Source: Erodium maritimum (taxonomy: Eukaryota > Streptophyta > Magnoliopsida > Geraniales > Geraniaceae). From it: DNA of 64,000 nt. A model generated the notes under the pieces. The model searched no databases, was not told the origin of the DNA, and saw nothing but the letters and a program-made list of their open reading frames with translations. Made by a program: the position numbers and the translations under genes. Every line of letters begins with the position of its first letter. The stretch's first letter is position 1. Positions 48,147 through 57,754 of this stretch are shown here, piece by piece. Where the stretch lies: assembly GCA_963921825.1 (NCBI GenBank), contig OY997594.1, positions 59,071,675 through 59,135,674 of the forward strand. Direction: 5' to 3'.

Positions 48147-48177
48147 CTAGGGTTACTATTTGAAATAGTAACCCTAG
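48147..48177. other. Perfect 15-bp palindrome between genes A and B
   Basis: Arms CTAGGGTTACTATTT and its exact inverse, separated by one base. It lies between the end of gene A and the TATA box of gene B. Confidence 0.9.
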
Positions 48178-48216
48178 GGTCGTGGCAGCCGCACCGACCC
48201 TGACCCCTTCCCCTCC

Positions 48217-48224
48217 TATAAATA
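48217..48224 (+). promoter_or_regulatory. TATA box of Harbinger-element gene B
   Basis: TATAAATA followed by a CT-rich leader, 78 bp before the ATG at 48302. Confidence 0.7.
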
Positions 48225-48301
48225 CCCCTCACCACCCCCTCATTTCTCACACCTCTCAAATTCTCTCTCACACAATTTCCCTCATTTTCTCTCAAGTCGA
48301 T

Positions 48302-48691
48302 ATGTCGAATTGGGCAACCGGGCCTTTTTGGTCACTAGAGAAGGAAATACATTTGGTGGTCAATTGGCTCACCCACTACGAGCCCGGGGGCCAGTACTGA
48401 CATGTTCTGTACGTTTCTTATGTTGCCACCGGGAACGATACGTGGCCACCACGGACAGAGAAGCAAGTCAAGGACCACTTCCAGAAGATGAGCAAGAAGT
48501 GCAAGTGGTTTGATAAAATCTACCGGAAGAAATTGGCTGAGCCTAGGAGAGGGGCAACAGATGACGAAGTATATGCCGTGACCGCTTCTGATTGTGAAGG
48601 CCAACACGGGCAGTGGACAAAACGTCATGTGTGGGAGATGCTCAAGGACGATGCGAGGTGGCGTTTACATATTAGTAGGAATATGAATTAG
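48302..48691 (+). pseudogene. Second MYB/SANT-like protein, gene B of the Harbinger-type element
   Basis: A single frame of 129 codons plus stop, from ATG 48302 (MSNWATGPFWSLEKEIHLVV) to TAG at 48689-48691, with one in-frame TGA (48398-48400). After it come KDHFQKMSKKCKWFDKIYRK and a RHVWEMLKDDARW end. The WS-x-EKE-x-HLVVNW start and the KHF/KxCKWFD middle resemble the trihelix/SANT organisation of gene A, so the two may be divergent relatives. Function in DNA binding is inferred. The TGA makes it a probable pseudogene, but it is otherwise well kept. Confidence 0.6.
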
Positions 48692-48963
48692 TTTAATCTT
48701 ATTTAAATAATTATGTTTTAAATTATCTAAATATGCATTAGCGTTTAAATATTATGTAATGTGTTTGTGGTTTGAAATAAAAGTAGTATTTAAATATGGG
48801 GTGCTTTTTTAATTTACTGAAACTGTGTAGACACTGCTCCTGACACTGTGTAGACACTACCAATGAAGGAACAATGTCAGAAAGCAGTGTTAGAAAACCA
48901 AAAACAATGGTTATACACTGCTCCTTAACACTGCACAGTGTCTAACCATTGTAGATGCTGTAA

Positions 48964-49270
48964 GGTTAGGAGCTTCATAACAAAAGGGTCAGTTTCCGGT
49001 GCTTTGTGGATCTAAAGCCCATACTAATCTGTTGTTCTCCTGGGCTTTTAGCCCACTAGTAAAATCCGGCATCCGTCGACTAGGATAACGGTCCACATCG
49101 AGACCACTTTCGATCCGCAGCCAAACACCCCAGGACTACCGTCTCCCGAAACCCTAGTTCTATCCCACATATATAAGTCTCATCCTCACAACTGGAATCG
49201 CAAACTCTCATTCTGCCTCCATTTCTATCCAGAGCTAGGGTTTCCAGCTTCCGCAACCTTCAACGCAATC
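48964..49270 (+). promoter_or_regulatory. RPS2: RPS2 promoter and 5' UTR
   Basis: The interval between the Harbinger element and the RPS2 start. It holds a TGGGCT...AGCCCA pair at 49041-49055 (site II-type), a telo box AAACCCTAG (49149-49157), a TATA box TATATAAG (49170-49177) and a second telo box CTAGGGTTT in the leader (49235-49243). Telo boxes with site II elements are the usual combination in plant ribosomal protein promoters and support coordinated expression in dividing cells. Confidence 0.8.
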
Positions 49271-51030
49271 ATGGCTGACAGAGGAGGTGAGAGAGGAGGA
49301 GACCGAGGCGGCCGTGGTTTCCGTGCCCGCGGAGATCGTGGTCCTCGTGGTGGTCGCCGCCGCGGTCCTCGCCGTGACGAGGAGGAGAAGTGGGTCCCCG
49401 TCACCAAGCTCGGCCGTCTCGTCAAGGATGGAAAAATCCCATCTCTGGAGCACATCTACCTCCACTCTCTCCCCATCAAGGAGCATCAGATCATCGATAC
49501 CCTCGTCGGCCCCAGCCTCAAGGACGAGGTTATGAAGATCATGCCCGTCCAGAAGCAAACCCGTGCCGGTCAGCGAACCAGGTTCAAGGCCTTCGTTGTC
49601 GTCGGAGACGGTAACGGCCACGTCGGTCTCGGCGTCAAGTGCAGCAAGGAGGTTGCCACCGCCATCCGCGGAGCCATCATATTGGCTAAGCTCTCTGTCA
49701 TCCCCGTGAGGAGGGGTTACTGGGGTAACAAGATCGGAAAGCCCCACACCGTGCCCTGCAAGGTTACCGGAAAGTGTGGTTCCGTTACAGTGAGGATGGT
49801 TCCTGCTCCTCGTGGTGCTGGTATTGTTGCTGCTAGGGTTCCTAAGAAGGTGCTGCAGTTCGCTGGTATTGAGGATGTGTTCACATCTTCAAGGGGCTCA
49901 ACCAAGACCCTTGGAAACTTCGTCAAGGTTTGAATTTATCAGAATGCTTAATATATGTTTTAATTATGAGTACTTAATCTCTTATTATTTGTATTACTGC
50001 TGCGTAATTTCATTCATCCTGAATGCATGATTTGTGTTTTGATTTTGGTTGTTTAACTACTGACAGTAGTGTTCTGAACTTTTATTATGATTTTAATTAT
50101 ACTGTGCTTACTGTCTAATTGGGATGACAACTGATTTAATGTGAAAATGTATGCAAGTATGTTATTTATGGTTTTTGTATTCATGATGTAGATATCATGT
50201 TTATATGTTCAAAAACGGGATTTAAGTTTCTTGCATTTTACGTTATTATAGTATGTTAATGTTGCATTGTTGTGTTTTTGTGCTGACAAATTATTAGTTA
50301 ATCACTTTATCTTTGTATGTATGTTTCAATCGAATTGGAAGGTTTAATTTTGTGGGTGAATCATTATAATGACAATGCGTATTTAGTGTTAAAGTTATAC
50401 CTTCTAACATGGTTGCTAATGGAATTTCACCATATCAATTGTGTTTTTATTGTGTGTTCTCTCTGTGTCTGCTCTCATTGATGTGTGTCTTCTGCATTTT
50501 AGTTTAGTTACACTTTTGTTTGTGCTCTCTTTATATACCTTAAAATCAGTTTAATTTGTAAAGAAATGAATTTATTTTCTTTACTTTTTTTGTTAACAGT
50601 TTGAATAAAACTCGTTGCTCTCTCTATGTTCTGTGAATTTATATTTCTTGATTGCCGCCATCAGTTGTATTAACATTCTAGTGTACTTTGTATATCTCTT
50701 CCCTTTATCTACTAGCTTTTGTGTTATTTGTGGCCTCATATTTGTGCCTGTTGTTGTTTGATAAACCATTATGCCAGATTCCTGGTTGTGCTCATTTTTA
50801 TGGTCAATTAACTGATTTTTTAAACTTAAAACCCATTACTCATATTTATGATACACGTTTTTAATATTGTGTAGGCTACCTTTGACTGCTTGTTGAAAAC
50901 TTATGGCTTCCTTACTCCTGACTTCTGGAGAGAGACTCGCTTCACCAAGTCCCCATTCCAAGAGTACACCGACCTCTTGTTGAAGCCTGTCATGAAGGTT
51001 TCATTGCCAGAAGAGCAAGTTGAGAATTGA
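49271..51030 (+). CDS. RPS2: 40S ribosomal protein S2 (uS5)
   Basis: Two exons, 49271-49927 and 50875-51030, joined in phase 0 across a 947-bp GT-AG intron (49928-50874). The product is 270 residues, a normal length for plant S2. The Arg/Gly-rich N-terminus (about residues 5-36, [20 protein letters not shown]) is typical of eukaryotic S2. The S5 N-terminal RNA-binding domain follows (about 85-150; [20 protein letters not shown], then [20 protein letters not shown]). The S5 C-terminal domain is at about 165-240 ([33 protein letters not shown]). Exon 2 gives [17 protein letters not shown] and ends SLPEEQVEN. It sits at the mRNA entry side of the small subunit and contributes to decoding fidelity. 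The start is the first ATG after a telo-box leader. No lesions; the only clearly intact gene here. Confidence 0.98.
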
Positions 51031-51250
51031 GCAATGGAGCTCCTGAGGAGTGTTTTGTTAGGACTCATCAAAATATTTAATCTCTGTTTTTGATGCTTCT
51101 GCTGTTTTTTTGAGATACTTCATTTCCATTATGCTGCATGTCAAAATACTTTTAGGTCTTTCGGTGCTATGGATTTAAATTTTGATTTGAAGTGCAGACT
51201 GCTTTACGATATGTTCCTCAGATAGTGCTGTTTAAGTAATATAATTAATT
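51031..51250 (+). other. RPS2: RPS2 3' UTR (approximate)
   Basis: T-rich transcribed-looking sequence after the stop. The AT-rich segment near 51235-51260 (aatataattaattggg) is a plausible polyadenylation region. The end point is not defined. Confidence 0.45.
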
Positions 51251-52006
51251 GGGAAAATTGTCTTGCTAATTACTTGGCGTCATTCTTATTTTGTTCAGTG
51301 ATCTAACATTATGTGAGGTTTTATATGTTGCTAATAGTTTTTTTTGAGTAGGTGCATTAACTTTTTATCGATAAGTTGATCCCATGTAGTCAATTTTGTG
51401 AAACAAGTTAAACCTCAAGCATCAGTTCTAGGAAAAAAGACATTAGGACCCCAAGCCTGTCCCGACCATACGGTGTTCTTCGGCATGATATGGTCCTAAG
51501 CTTGGTTTGTCGTGAGGTTCTCAATGTAGTTCAGGACCAACTTCCCACAATTCTCTGACATGATATAGTCCTAAGCTTGGTTTGTCGTGAGGTTCTCAAT
51601 GTAGTTCATGATGAACTTCCCACAATCGTTGCTCCGCTTACCCCATCTTTCGGAAGAGAGGTTTTTCTATTATAAGGAAAAGTTTCTTCTCGGACTTGAA
51701 GTAATGCCCTTTCCCCTTTGGTCCTCTTTGGCTTGTATCCAAGTGAAGTGAGGCATTAGATGGGTTAAGGCATTGTCTAGGTCTTGCACTCATACACTAC
51801 GAGCTGCTAATTAGGAATGTTCAACTGAACCATTATCCAATGGTGGTTGCCGTTGAGGTAAAGTACCTGTCATCCAAACTTGTCGAACACTGGGACACAC
51901 ACTTGTTCGACCCCATTACATATATTTTCCATCATGTTACCCCAATCATATCTCACCCCATTTACCATTGCAAGTGTCACTAGATCCTCCACATATTATT
52001 GAATCT
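51251..52006. other. Unassigned stretch downstream of RPS2
   Basis: No gene recognised. It contains the tandem duplication listed next and ends at the TSD of the retroposon at 52023. Confidence 0.4.
51484..51628. repeat. 75-bp unit in tandem, two copies
   Basis: The unit beginning catgatatggtcctaagc (51484) recurs at 51559 (catgatatagtcctaagc). Both contain gttctcaatgtagttca and end cttcccacaat. A few mismatches. Confidence 0.85.
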
Positions 52007-52022
52007 AACATGGGAGGACACT

Positions 52023-52752
52023 CCCTGTTTTTGGCACTGGTATACTTTCTCTCCATCCTATGATTTGTGTCCCTGCATTGCCCCTTGCTCGTTATTTGAT
52101 TGATATGTAGCTGCTTACTACAGTTTTGTGGTTAGAACTCGTCGGTTTTAGGTGTTGGCTGTCGGTGAGTGGTTGGGCCTTTGTGCCTTTCGTTTGTTTT
52201 CCTTCATACTCGTTGTTGGGGGTTAGTGTGTTTGGGTGAGTTCGTCTCACCCGATCTGTCTTTGTCGCTAGTGGTGTTGACTGGCGAAGTGTTAGTGTTC
52301 GTCTACCGGTCTGTGTGATAGGTTGATGATCCTAATGAGATAGGGTGTACTTATTTTCTAGGCTCTGGATTGGTTTTATATCAGTTTCTTATGTGCTTAA
52401 TGGTTGGAAAATTCGGGTTCTGGACCTTTTCTTCTGTGCTCTTCATGGTTGTAAACTCTCGGTTTTAGACCTTTCATTGTTTTATTGCTTAGCGCTTCAT
52501 GGTGGTTATATCTAGTTTTTTGACTTTCATTGTATGGTTTGCTCCCATGTTGGGTAGCCGAGGTTCCTTCTTTAGGAATGCTCTTTCATGTATCTGTTTC
52601 TCCCCTGTGTTGGGACTCTCATGAGCTTGAGCTGTCATGCCAGCACTTGACTCACTCTCTGGTCTGTAGCTAGATCAAATCTCTTGTACTCCTTTTTATC
52701 CTTGGAAAATGTTTATTTTATAAAATTTTAAATATGCTTTCGTTGATAAAAA
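52023..52752 (+). mobile_element. Non-LTR retroposon with 16-bp TSD
   Basis: 730 bp flanked by a perfect direct repeat, aacatgggaggacact (52007-52022 and 52753-52768). The 3' end is tatgctttcgttgataaaaa, a poly-A tail after the same TTTCG-TTGAT-type end seen at 54028 and 26400 (minus strand). No open frame of note. Most likely a 5'-truncated LINE 3' region or a SINE-like derivative. Confidence 0.85.
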
Positions 52753-52914
52753 AACATGGGAGGACACTAGCGTTTTGCGGATATGACTCTGGTAGTCACG
52801 TCGACATATCCTCGTTAGGTAAAAGACTATTAAGATGCTATGATAAACTTGTTATAAGAAGTTAGTAAACTATAGCAAAAGACCCCACTTTACCATAGTC
52901 GATACTCTAATATA

Positions 52915-53349
52915 GAGTTGGTATCAGGTACAAACCACCCCTTATTGTGCAAACTACGAACCAATCTGAGCCATAGGATCCCCCCAAAGTGATGTCAGCA
53001 GAGCGCACCAGATGCTGACACGTGGGCAATAAATATATAAAACACCGTACCTTATTGTGCAAACTACGAACTCACCAGGTGCTGATAGTTTGCGTAGCAC
53101 GGTGCTGATAGTTTGCGCGCACAGTGCTGGTAATTTGCATTTGTGCTAAACTATCAGCACCGCGCTTGTAAACGATCAGCACCCGCGCGCGCGTGGTCAA
53201 CACCCACATGCGCGCGGGCAGAGGCGCGCGCGAAGCGGCCACGTGTCAGCATCGTGCGCGCTCTGCTGACGTCACTTTGACCGCATCCTGTGGCTTAGAT
53301 TGGTTTGTAGTTTGCACAATAAGGATGTTTTTTACTTGATAGCTACCCC
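52915..53349. mobile_element. Mutator-type MITE with 9-bp TSD
   Basis: 435 bp flanked by tctaatata on both sides (52906-52914 and 53350-53358), a 9-bp TSD as in Mutator-like elements. The ends form a long imperfect inverted repeat: ccttattgtgcaaactac (52940s) pairs with gtagtttgcacaataagg (53306-53325), extending to about 60 bp. The interior is GC-rich, with several gtgctgatagtttgcg-like units. No coding capacity. Confidence 0.88.
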
Positions 53350-53352
53350 TCT

Positions 53353-53374
53353 AATATATATATATATATATATT
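53353..53374. repeat. (AT)n microsatellite
   Basis: Uninterrupted AT run at the right edge of the MITE. Confidence 0.95.
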
Positions 53375-54011
53375 GTTTTACTTTTATCATCTTCAAGATA
53401 GTTTTTTAATGTGGGAAGCTTCACGAAGTAAAGTGGGTGAACGTCTACAAAGTCGTGACAAGTCATGAAAAAGACCACTCCGTGGTTGTCAATCAAGCTC
53501 GCTATCCACTTTACCAACGAGGTCAAATATTTATCTTTAGGACACATAATCTATCCAAAGTTTGTTTGAAGATGCAAACCTAGCTTCCATCTTTTGACGT
53601 CGACAATTCGGCATAATAATCATACTTGTAAAGAAAATGAGTTGTCTTCTCTCCAAAGGCATTCTTATTTCATATGGTAAATCTTAAGGTCTTCAAGAAA
53701 ACCTACTTGACATGGAGTGCTAGTATGCTATTTAGGGTTCTTTGGGATTTCATCCAAAGAACCTACACTCACCGTGTCTAGTTTTTGGATGATGTCTTTA
53801 AATTGATCTTTTAGCGTATGCATTCATTCAACCAAACAGTTTGTTATAGGGATGTGTTTATTGACGCACTCGATCCCTTTTTTTATATGATGTTCATATT
53901 TTCATCCAACCTTATTAATAATTCCATCATTGAAATATTTAGGGACTCCATTTTCAATGACGATATGCAAATGATCATTTGCAATCATCCTCCTTTGCTC
54001 TAGATGACTCA
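53375..54011 (-). pseudogene. Unidentified decayed reading frame, downstream part
   Basis: On the minus strand an open segment reads HLEQRRMIANDHLHIVIENG, then VPKYF and a stop. Further left are LKDQFKDIIQKLDT and a frame 53547-53332 (KDKYLTSLVKWIASLIDN, VKLPTLKNYL). It is the continuation of 56072-56260 on the other side of the retroposon: joining at the TSD keeps the frame. The family is not recognised. Charged and coiled-coil-like, so a host gene remnant or a transposon-encoded protein are both possible. Confidence 0.45.
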
Positions 54012-54027
54012 ACAAGCATTCTAGATT

Positions 54028-56055
54028 TTTTTTGATCAGCGAAAGCAAATTGAAATTAACTTTTAAGGAAAAAGTTACACATCAAAATTTTCAACCTAGC
54101 TACCGATCGAGAAAAAAGCCAGACAAAAAACAACAAATAGTAAAAACAACAGAAAGTAGAAGCCTAAACACAAGCTGCTCATCCCCAAAACTCAAGTACG
54201 ATGTAGTGCAACCCTAAGTGAAGTCCCCTGTACGGCCTGTGTGTATGCAGATGGATGGGAGTGTAACTGAATTCCCCTGAAAGGCTTGTGATTGTAGCCT
54301 AGTGAATGGGAATGTAAAGGATTCCCCTGAGAGACATGTGAGTATGCAACCCTGTGAATGTGCAACGACGAAAGGCCAATGATTATGCAGCCCTGTGAGC
54401 GCTAGAGCAGGATGAGCGAGTGCAACGATGAGTGGGAATGAGGATGATAGAGTGTCTAGAAATCCACTAAAACCTGGTCTGAATACCCTGATTTATCTAC
54501 CATTAAGCCCGGAGAAAAGGAGGTCTGAATACCCAAGTTTACCAACCTTGAAGCCCATAGAAAAGACAGGTCTGAATACCCAAATTTTCCAACCTTTAAG
54601 TCTAGAAAGAGAGCTGCAGCTACCTACTACCACTCTTCTCTAAACTAAAAAGGAATGACATCTACTCCCTTGTCCACAAAAGCTCCAAAAACGAAAGAGG
54701 TATGGAGATCTTGCAGATGCCAGTGGCCAGGACCACAACACGGCAGGGACAAAAACCGATCCCAAAAACTAATCAATCAGAGTCCTAGGGACAAAGCCCC
54801 ATGCTTTCACCGGAGGCCAACCCCAAGCCGGGAATTCCGTCCACCGAAGTGAACGGGGCACATGAACTCAATCGAGGAGACAAGAGATCGGAAGGGAGAA
54901 GAATACCTAACTTAGATAGAGAGGGGGGAAGAAGGTATACCTGAGCCTGACCTCAAGAGCCAAAGGAGAGGAGTCCCGAAGAGAAACCAAAGGCGAAGAC
55001 CGACCCAGCAGCAATGACGGAGACCCAGAACCACGACGATCCTTAGAAAAATAAGCGCGTCCCACGACCAGCACCGGAAGTCGAAGCCAAGACCTGAAGA
55101 GAAGGCCGTCCTTCAAGAAGCCAAGAGAGCCAGAGTGCCCAAAGCCTCACCGAGCCACCCAACCAAGACGTACCCCCCACCACACCTCCTTAATGGTAAA
55201 ATGACGGAGTCGGGTAATCCGGAGGCCAACACCCAAACCGGCCTGACATCCTTGTAGCTGTTGAAGAGCCGAAAAAATCCGGCAAGCAACTCCGGCGAGG
55301 AAGAGAAGGGGGAAAAACTGGGTCTGCCAGGAAGATCCGACCCGAGACAGACCCGAACCGGCCAAACCGGACCAGACTGACCCGGTACAGGATCCAGATC
55401 CGCCCACTCCAGAAATCGGCCCACAACCGGACCCGCGGCCTAGAGAGGCGCCCGGCCCACTTTCGACCCACTGACGCGCCAGGCCCTTACCTGTACCTGG
55501 CCTACACGGCCCGACCCACACCAAATCCTACCCTGCAACCGCGTCCCACACCCGAGCTACCACCAACGAACCAACCGCCTTTGATGAACCAACGACCGGA
55601 GCCGACCACATCCAACCTCCAGCCAGCCAAGCACCACCAGAAGAGCCGAGGTCACCTGAGAACGCCGTAGGAAACCGAACGCCGGAGGAGGAGAGGCAAC
55701 CAGCAGATCTAGGACGAACAAGTAGGGCTCGAACGCCTCCCACACCGGATCTAAAGGGACCTACCTGAACAAGAGCACACAGGGGTAGATCGGAGCAGAC
55801 GAGCAAACCGGAACTGAGGAGGAGCAGTGGAATCGGAGAAGCAGAGAAGAATAAAATGGGGGAAGAAGGAGAAGAAGGAGGAGGGAAGAAGGAGAAGAAG
55901 GGTAAAGAGAGAGGCTCCGCCGGCAACCACTATGGCCGGAGCCAAGGCGTCACCGACGAATAAGGATGAGGGTGACGGCGCCTGAAAAAGGTTCGGGAAA
56001 GGCTTTTTGGTATAGAGGTTATGTTGTGATAGGCTTTTCCTACGTTGGAGTTATC
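54028..56055 (-). mobile_element. 2-kb non-LTR retroposon with 16-bp TSD
   Basis: Flanked by a perfect direct repeat, acaagcattctagatt (54012-54027 and 56056-56071). On the minus strand the 3' end is caatttgctttcgctgatca followed by poly-A. The 5' half (55100-55950) is GC-rich with overlapping open frames, the longest 55926-55528 (132 codons, MPAEPLSLPFFSFFPPPSSP) and 55524-55147. It resembles the retroposon at 26400-27495 in layout: hydrophobic, proline/serine-rich frame at the 5' end and the same type of tail. No RT domain was seen. The protein frames match no family I know. Confidence 0.82.
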
Positions 56056-56071
56056 ACAAGCATTCTAGATT

Positions 56072-56353
56072 GATTAGCACAATCTTCATTTCACCACGTA
56101 TCCTTGTTATTTTCTCCATAACGCATGTCATATCTAGGGTATGATGATATATGTGCATTTTAAAAGGGGTCGCCTTTGTAATGTCATCTTTGTCTACGTC
56201 GTCATCCTCTTTTTCCTCCTTGTATTCCTCATTTATAGTTTGTCGCGGGTTTAGTGGAACATAGAGTCGTTAATTGTGTCGTAATACTTAATATGTCGTA
56301 AATATATTTGATGATTGTAGCAATTAAAACTATAAAAAGTTTTTTTACTTTTT
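56072..56353 (-). pseudogene. Unidentified decayed reading frame, upstream part
   Basis: Minus strand 56260-56072 is open: EEYKEEKEDDDVDKDDITKA, then a MEKITRIRGEMKIVLINLEC segment reaching the insertion point. It continues into 53375-54011. Acidic, lysine-rich segment followed by a helical region. Not identified. Confidence 0.45.
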
Positions 56354-56360
56354 AAAAACT

Positions 56361-57219
56361 AGGGTTATTTTCATGGGTAAACTACAAATGCATACCCTTA
56401 AGTATACACGTTTAATCGATGAATACCCTGAAGTTTAAAGTTAACTGATGCATACCCTGAAGTTACGAGTTGTAACTCAAAACCCTTCCGTCAGCTAAAA
56501 TGACAAAAATACCCTCAACTACACTTCAATATGTATGTTAAAAAATGATTTAAAAATTACTTTTGTTATATATATATATATTTACTTATTAAATGACTTC
56601 ATTTTTATTTAAAAAATCACTTCATTTATATTTAAAAAAATCACTGAGGGTATTTTCATCATTTTAGCTGACAGAAGGGGTTTTGAGTTACAACTCGTAA
56701 CTTTAGGGTATGCATTAGTTAACTTTAAACTCCAGGGTATTCATCGGTAAACGTGCATACTTAAGGGTATGCATTTGATGTTTACCCTATTTTCATCTCA
56801 CTACCCTAACTATGTGGGTTTTTTTCATCTCACTACCCTAACTATTTTTTGTGGCACCTCACTAACCCTAGAATGCATTTTTTTCACTTTTATACCCTAA
56901 CTATTTTTTGTGGCACCTCACTACCCTAAAATGCAGTTTTTGTGGCACCTCACTACCCTAGAATGCATTTTTGTGACATCAAAAAATGATTTTTCAAAAG
57001 AAATTTTGAAAACCAATGGCATGCTTTTGAAAATCTGATTGTTAGTGAGGGATATTATGGACTTTTTAAGTGTTTACATCCAAAAATGGATGGAAAATTT
57101 GCGGCGGGTATGAAAGTGAAAAAAAATACATTCTAGGGTAACGAGGTGCCACAAAAAATAGTTAGGGTAGTGAGATGAAAAAACCCACATAGTTAGGGTA
57201 GCGAGATGAAAATAACCCT
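56361..57219. mobile_element. Foldback MITE, outer element
   Basis: Ends AGGGTTATTTTCAT and its inverse; flanked by aaaaact on both sides (56354-56360 and 57220-57226). The inverted repeat extends about 100 bp through ctcactaccctaactatg and ttttttgtggcacctc motifs. It is interrupted 14 bp from its left end by the inner MITE. The exact TSD length is ambiguous because the flanks are A-rich. Confidence 0.75.
56375..56787. mobile_element. Mutator-type MITE, inner element
   Basis: 413 bp flanked by a perfect 9-bp repeat, tattttcat (56366-56374 and 56788-56796), which lies inside the outer MITE's terminus. Long inverted repeats (about 135-150 bp) start GGGTAAAC and contain aatgcatacccttaagtat. A 9-bp TSD with long inverted repeats fits Mutator-like elements. 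No coding capacity. Confidence 0.9.
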
Positions 57220-57226
57220 AAAAACT

Positions 57227-57730
57227 ATACTACGTTTAAAAGTGGACAAAATGTATAATAAGTATTCTACACATTCTTATATTAAAATAAAGAACTATTT
57301 TGTTAACATCTACATGATACGTGGACAAAACACATATCTTTGAAAAGTATTATGGTAAAAATATATAGCATTGAAAAGAATTATGGGCAAAACATATGTG
57401 CCCGAAACTTAACAGGAAAAAAATATTCAGTTTATTATTTTAAGAAAAGACTTACAATTGCAACTTGTCCACCTATATTAAATCCTAGTATGGATCATCT
57501 ATATCCTGCAATTCCTTAACAACTTTCCTCAATGCTCTGAATTTCAACTCTGATTCTCTTAATTCTGTATCTCCAAGCAATTCACTTGAAGGAAGAATTA
57601 CATCTTTTAAGCATAAAACGTTTAAAGGCAAACACTCAAGATGAGAACAGAAAAAAAATACGAATTAAAATGACAAATAAATAAATGAAACAATCGAAAC
57701 ACAAACTATATAACAAAGGTTGCCGAAGTG
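57227..57730 (-). other. Internal side of the Tat/Athila-like element, with one open segment
   Basis: AT-rich. A minus-strand open segment from about 57650 to a TAG at 57485 reads LKDVILPSSELLGDTELRES and ends VKELQDIDDPY. It looks like coding sequence but I do not recognise it; a captured exon or a gag-proximal frame are both possible. Confidence 0.35.
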
Positions 57731-57749
57731 CTCCCCGACAGCGGCGCCA
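57731..57749 (-). other. Primer binding site of a Tat/Athila-like gypsy element
   Basis: Minus strand TGGCGCCGCTGTCGGGGAG, matching the PBS type shared by Athila/Tat elements. Confidence 0.85.
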
Positions 57750-57754
57750 TAAAA

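Larger units (their letters stand above)
46580..48960 (+). mobile_element. PIF/Harbinger-type DNA element carrying two MYB/SANT-like genes
   Basis: 2381 bp flanked by TAA on both sides (46577-46579 and 48961-48963). The inverted ends are GAGCATCTACAACGG and the inverse of CAGCATCTACAATGG (2 mismatches in 15). TWA-type 3-bp TSDs and GAGCATC ends fit PIF/Harbinger. Subterminal regions are full of short repeats: cgtgtctg/gtcgtg at the left, gtagacactg at the right. It encodes two proteins of the plant MYB/SANT or NAM-associated type, both damaged, and no DDE transposase, so it is non-autonomous as seen. Confidence 0.8.

Noticed and set aside
49235-49747. 170-codon minus-strand frame
   Set aside because: Exact antisense of RPS2 exon 1; a shadow of the GC-biased codons of the real gene.
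52770-53350. Possible CRISPR-like or satellite repeats (gtgctgatagtttgcg units)
   Set aside because: Units are irregular, only a few, and enclosed by a TIR/TSD-defined MITE in a plant genome.
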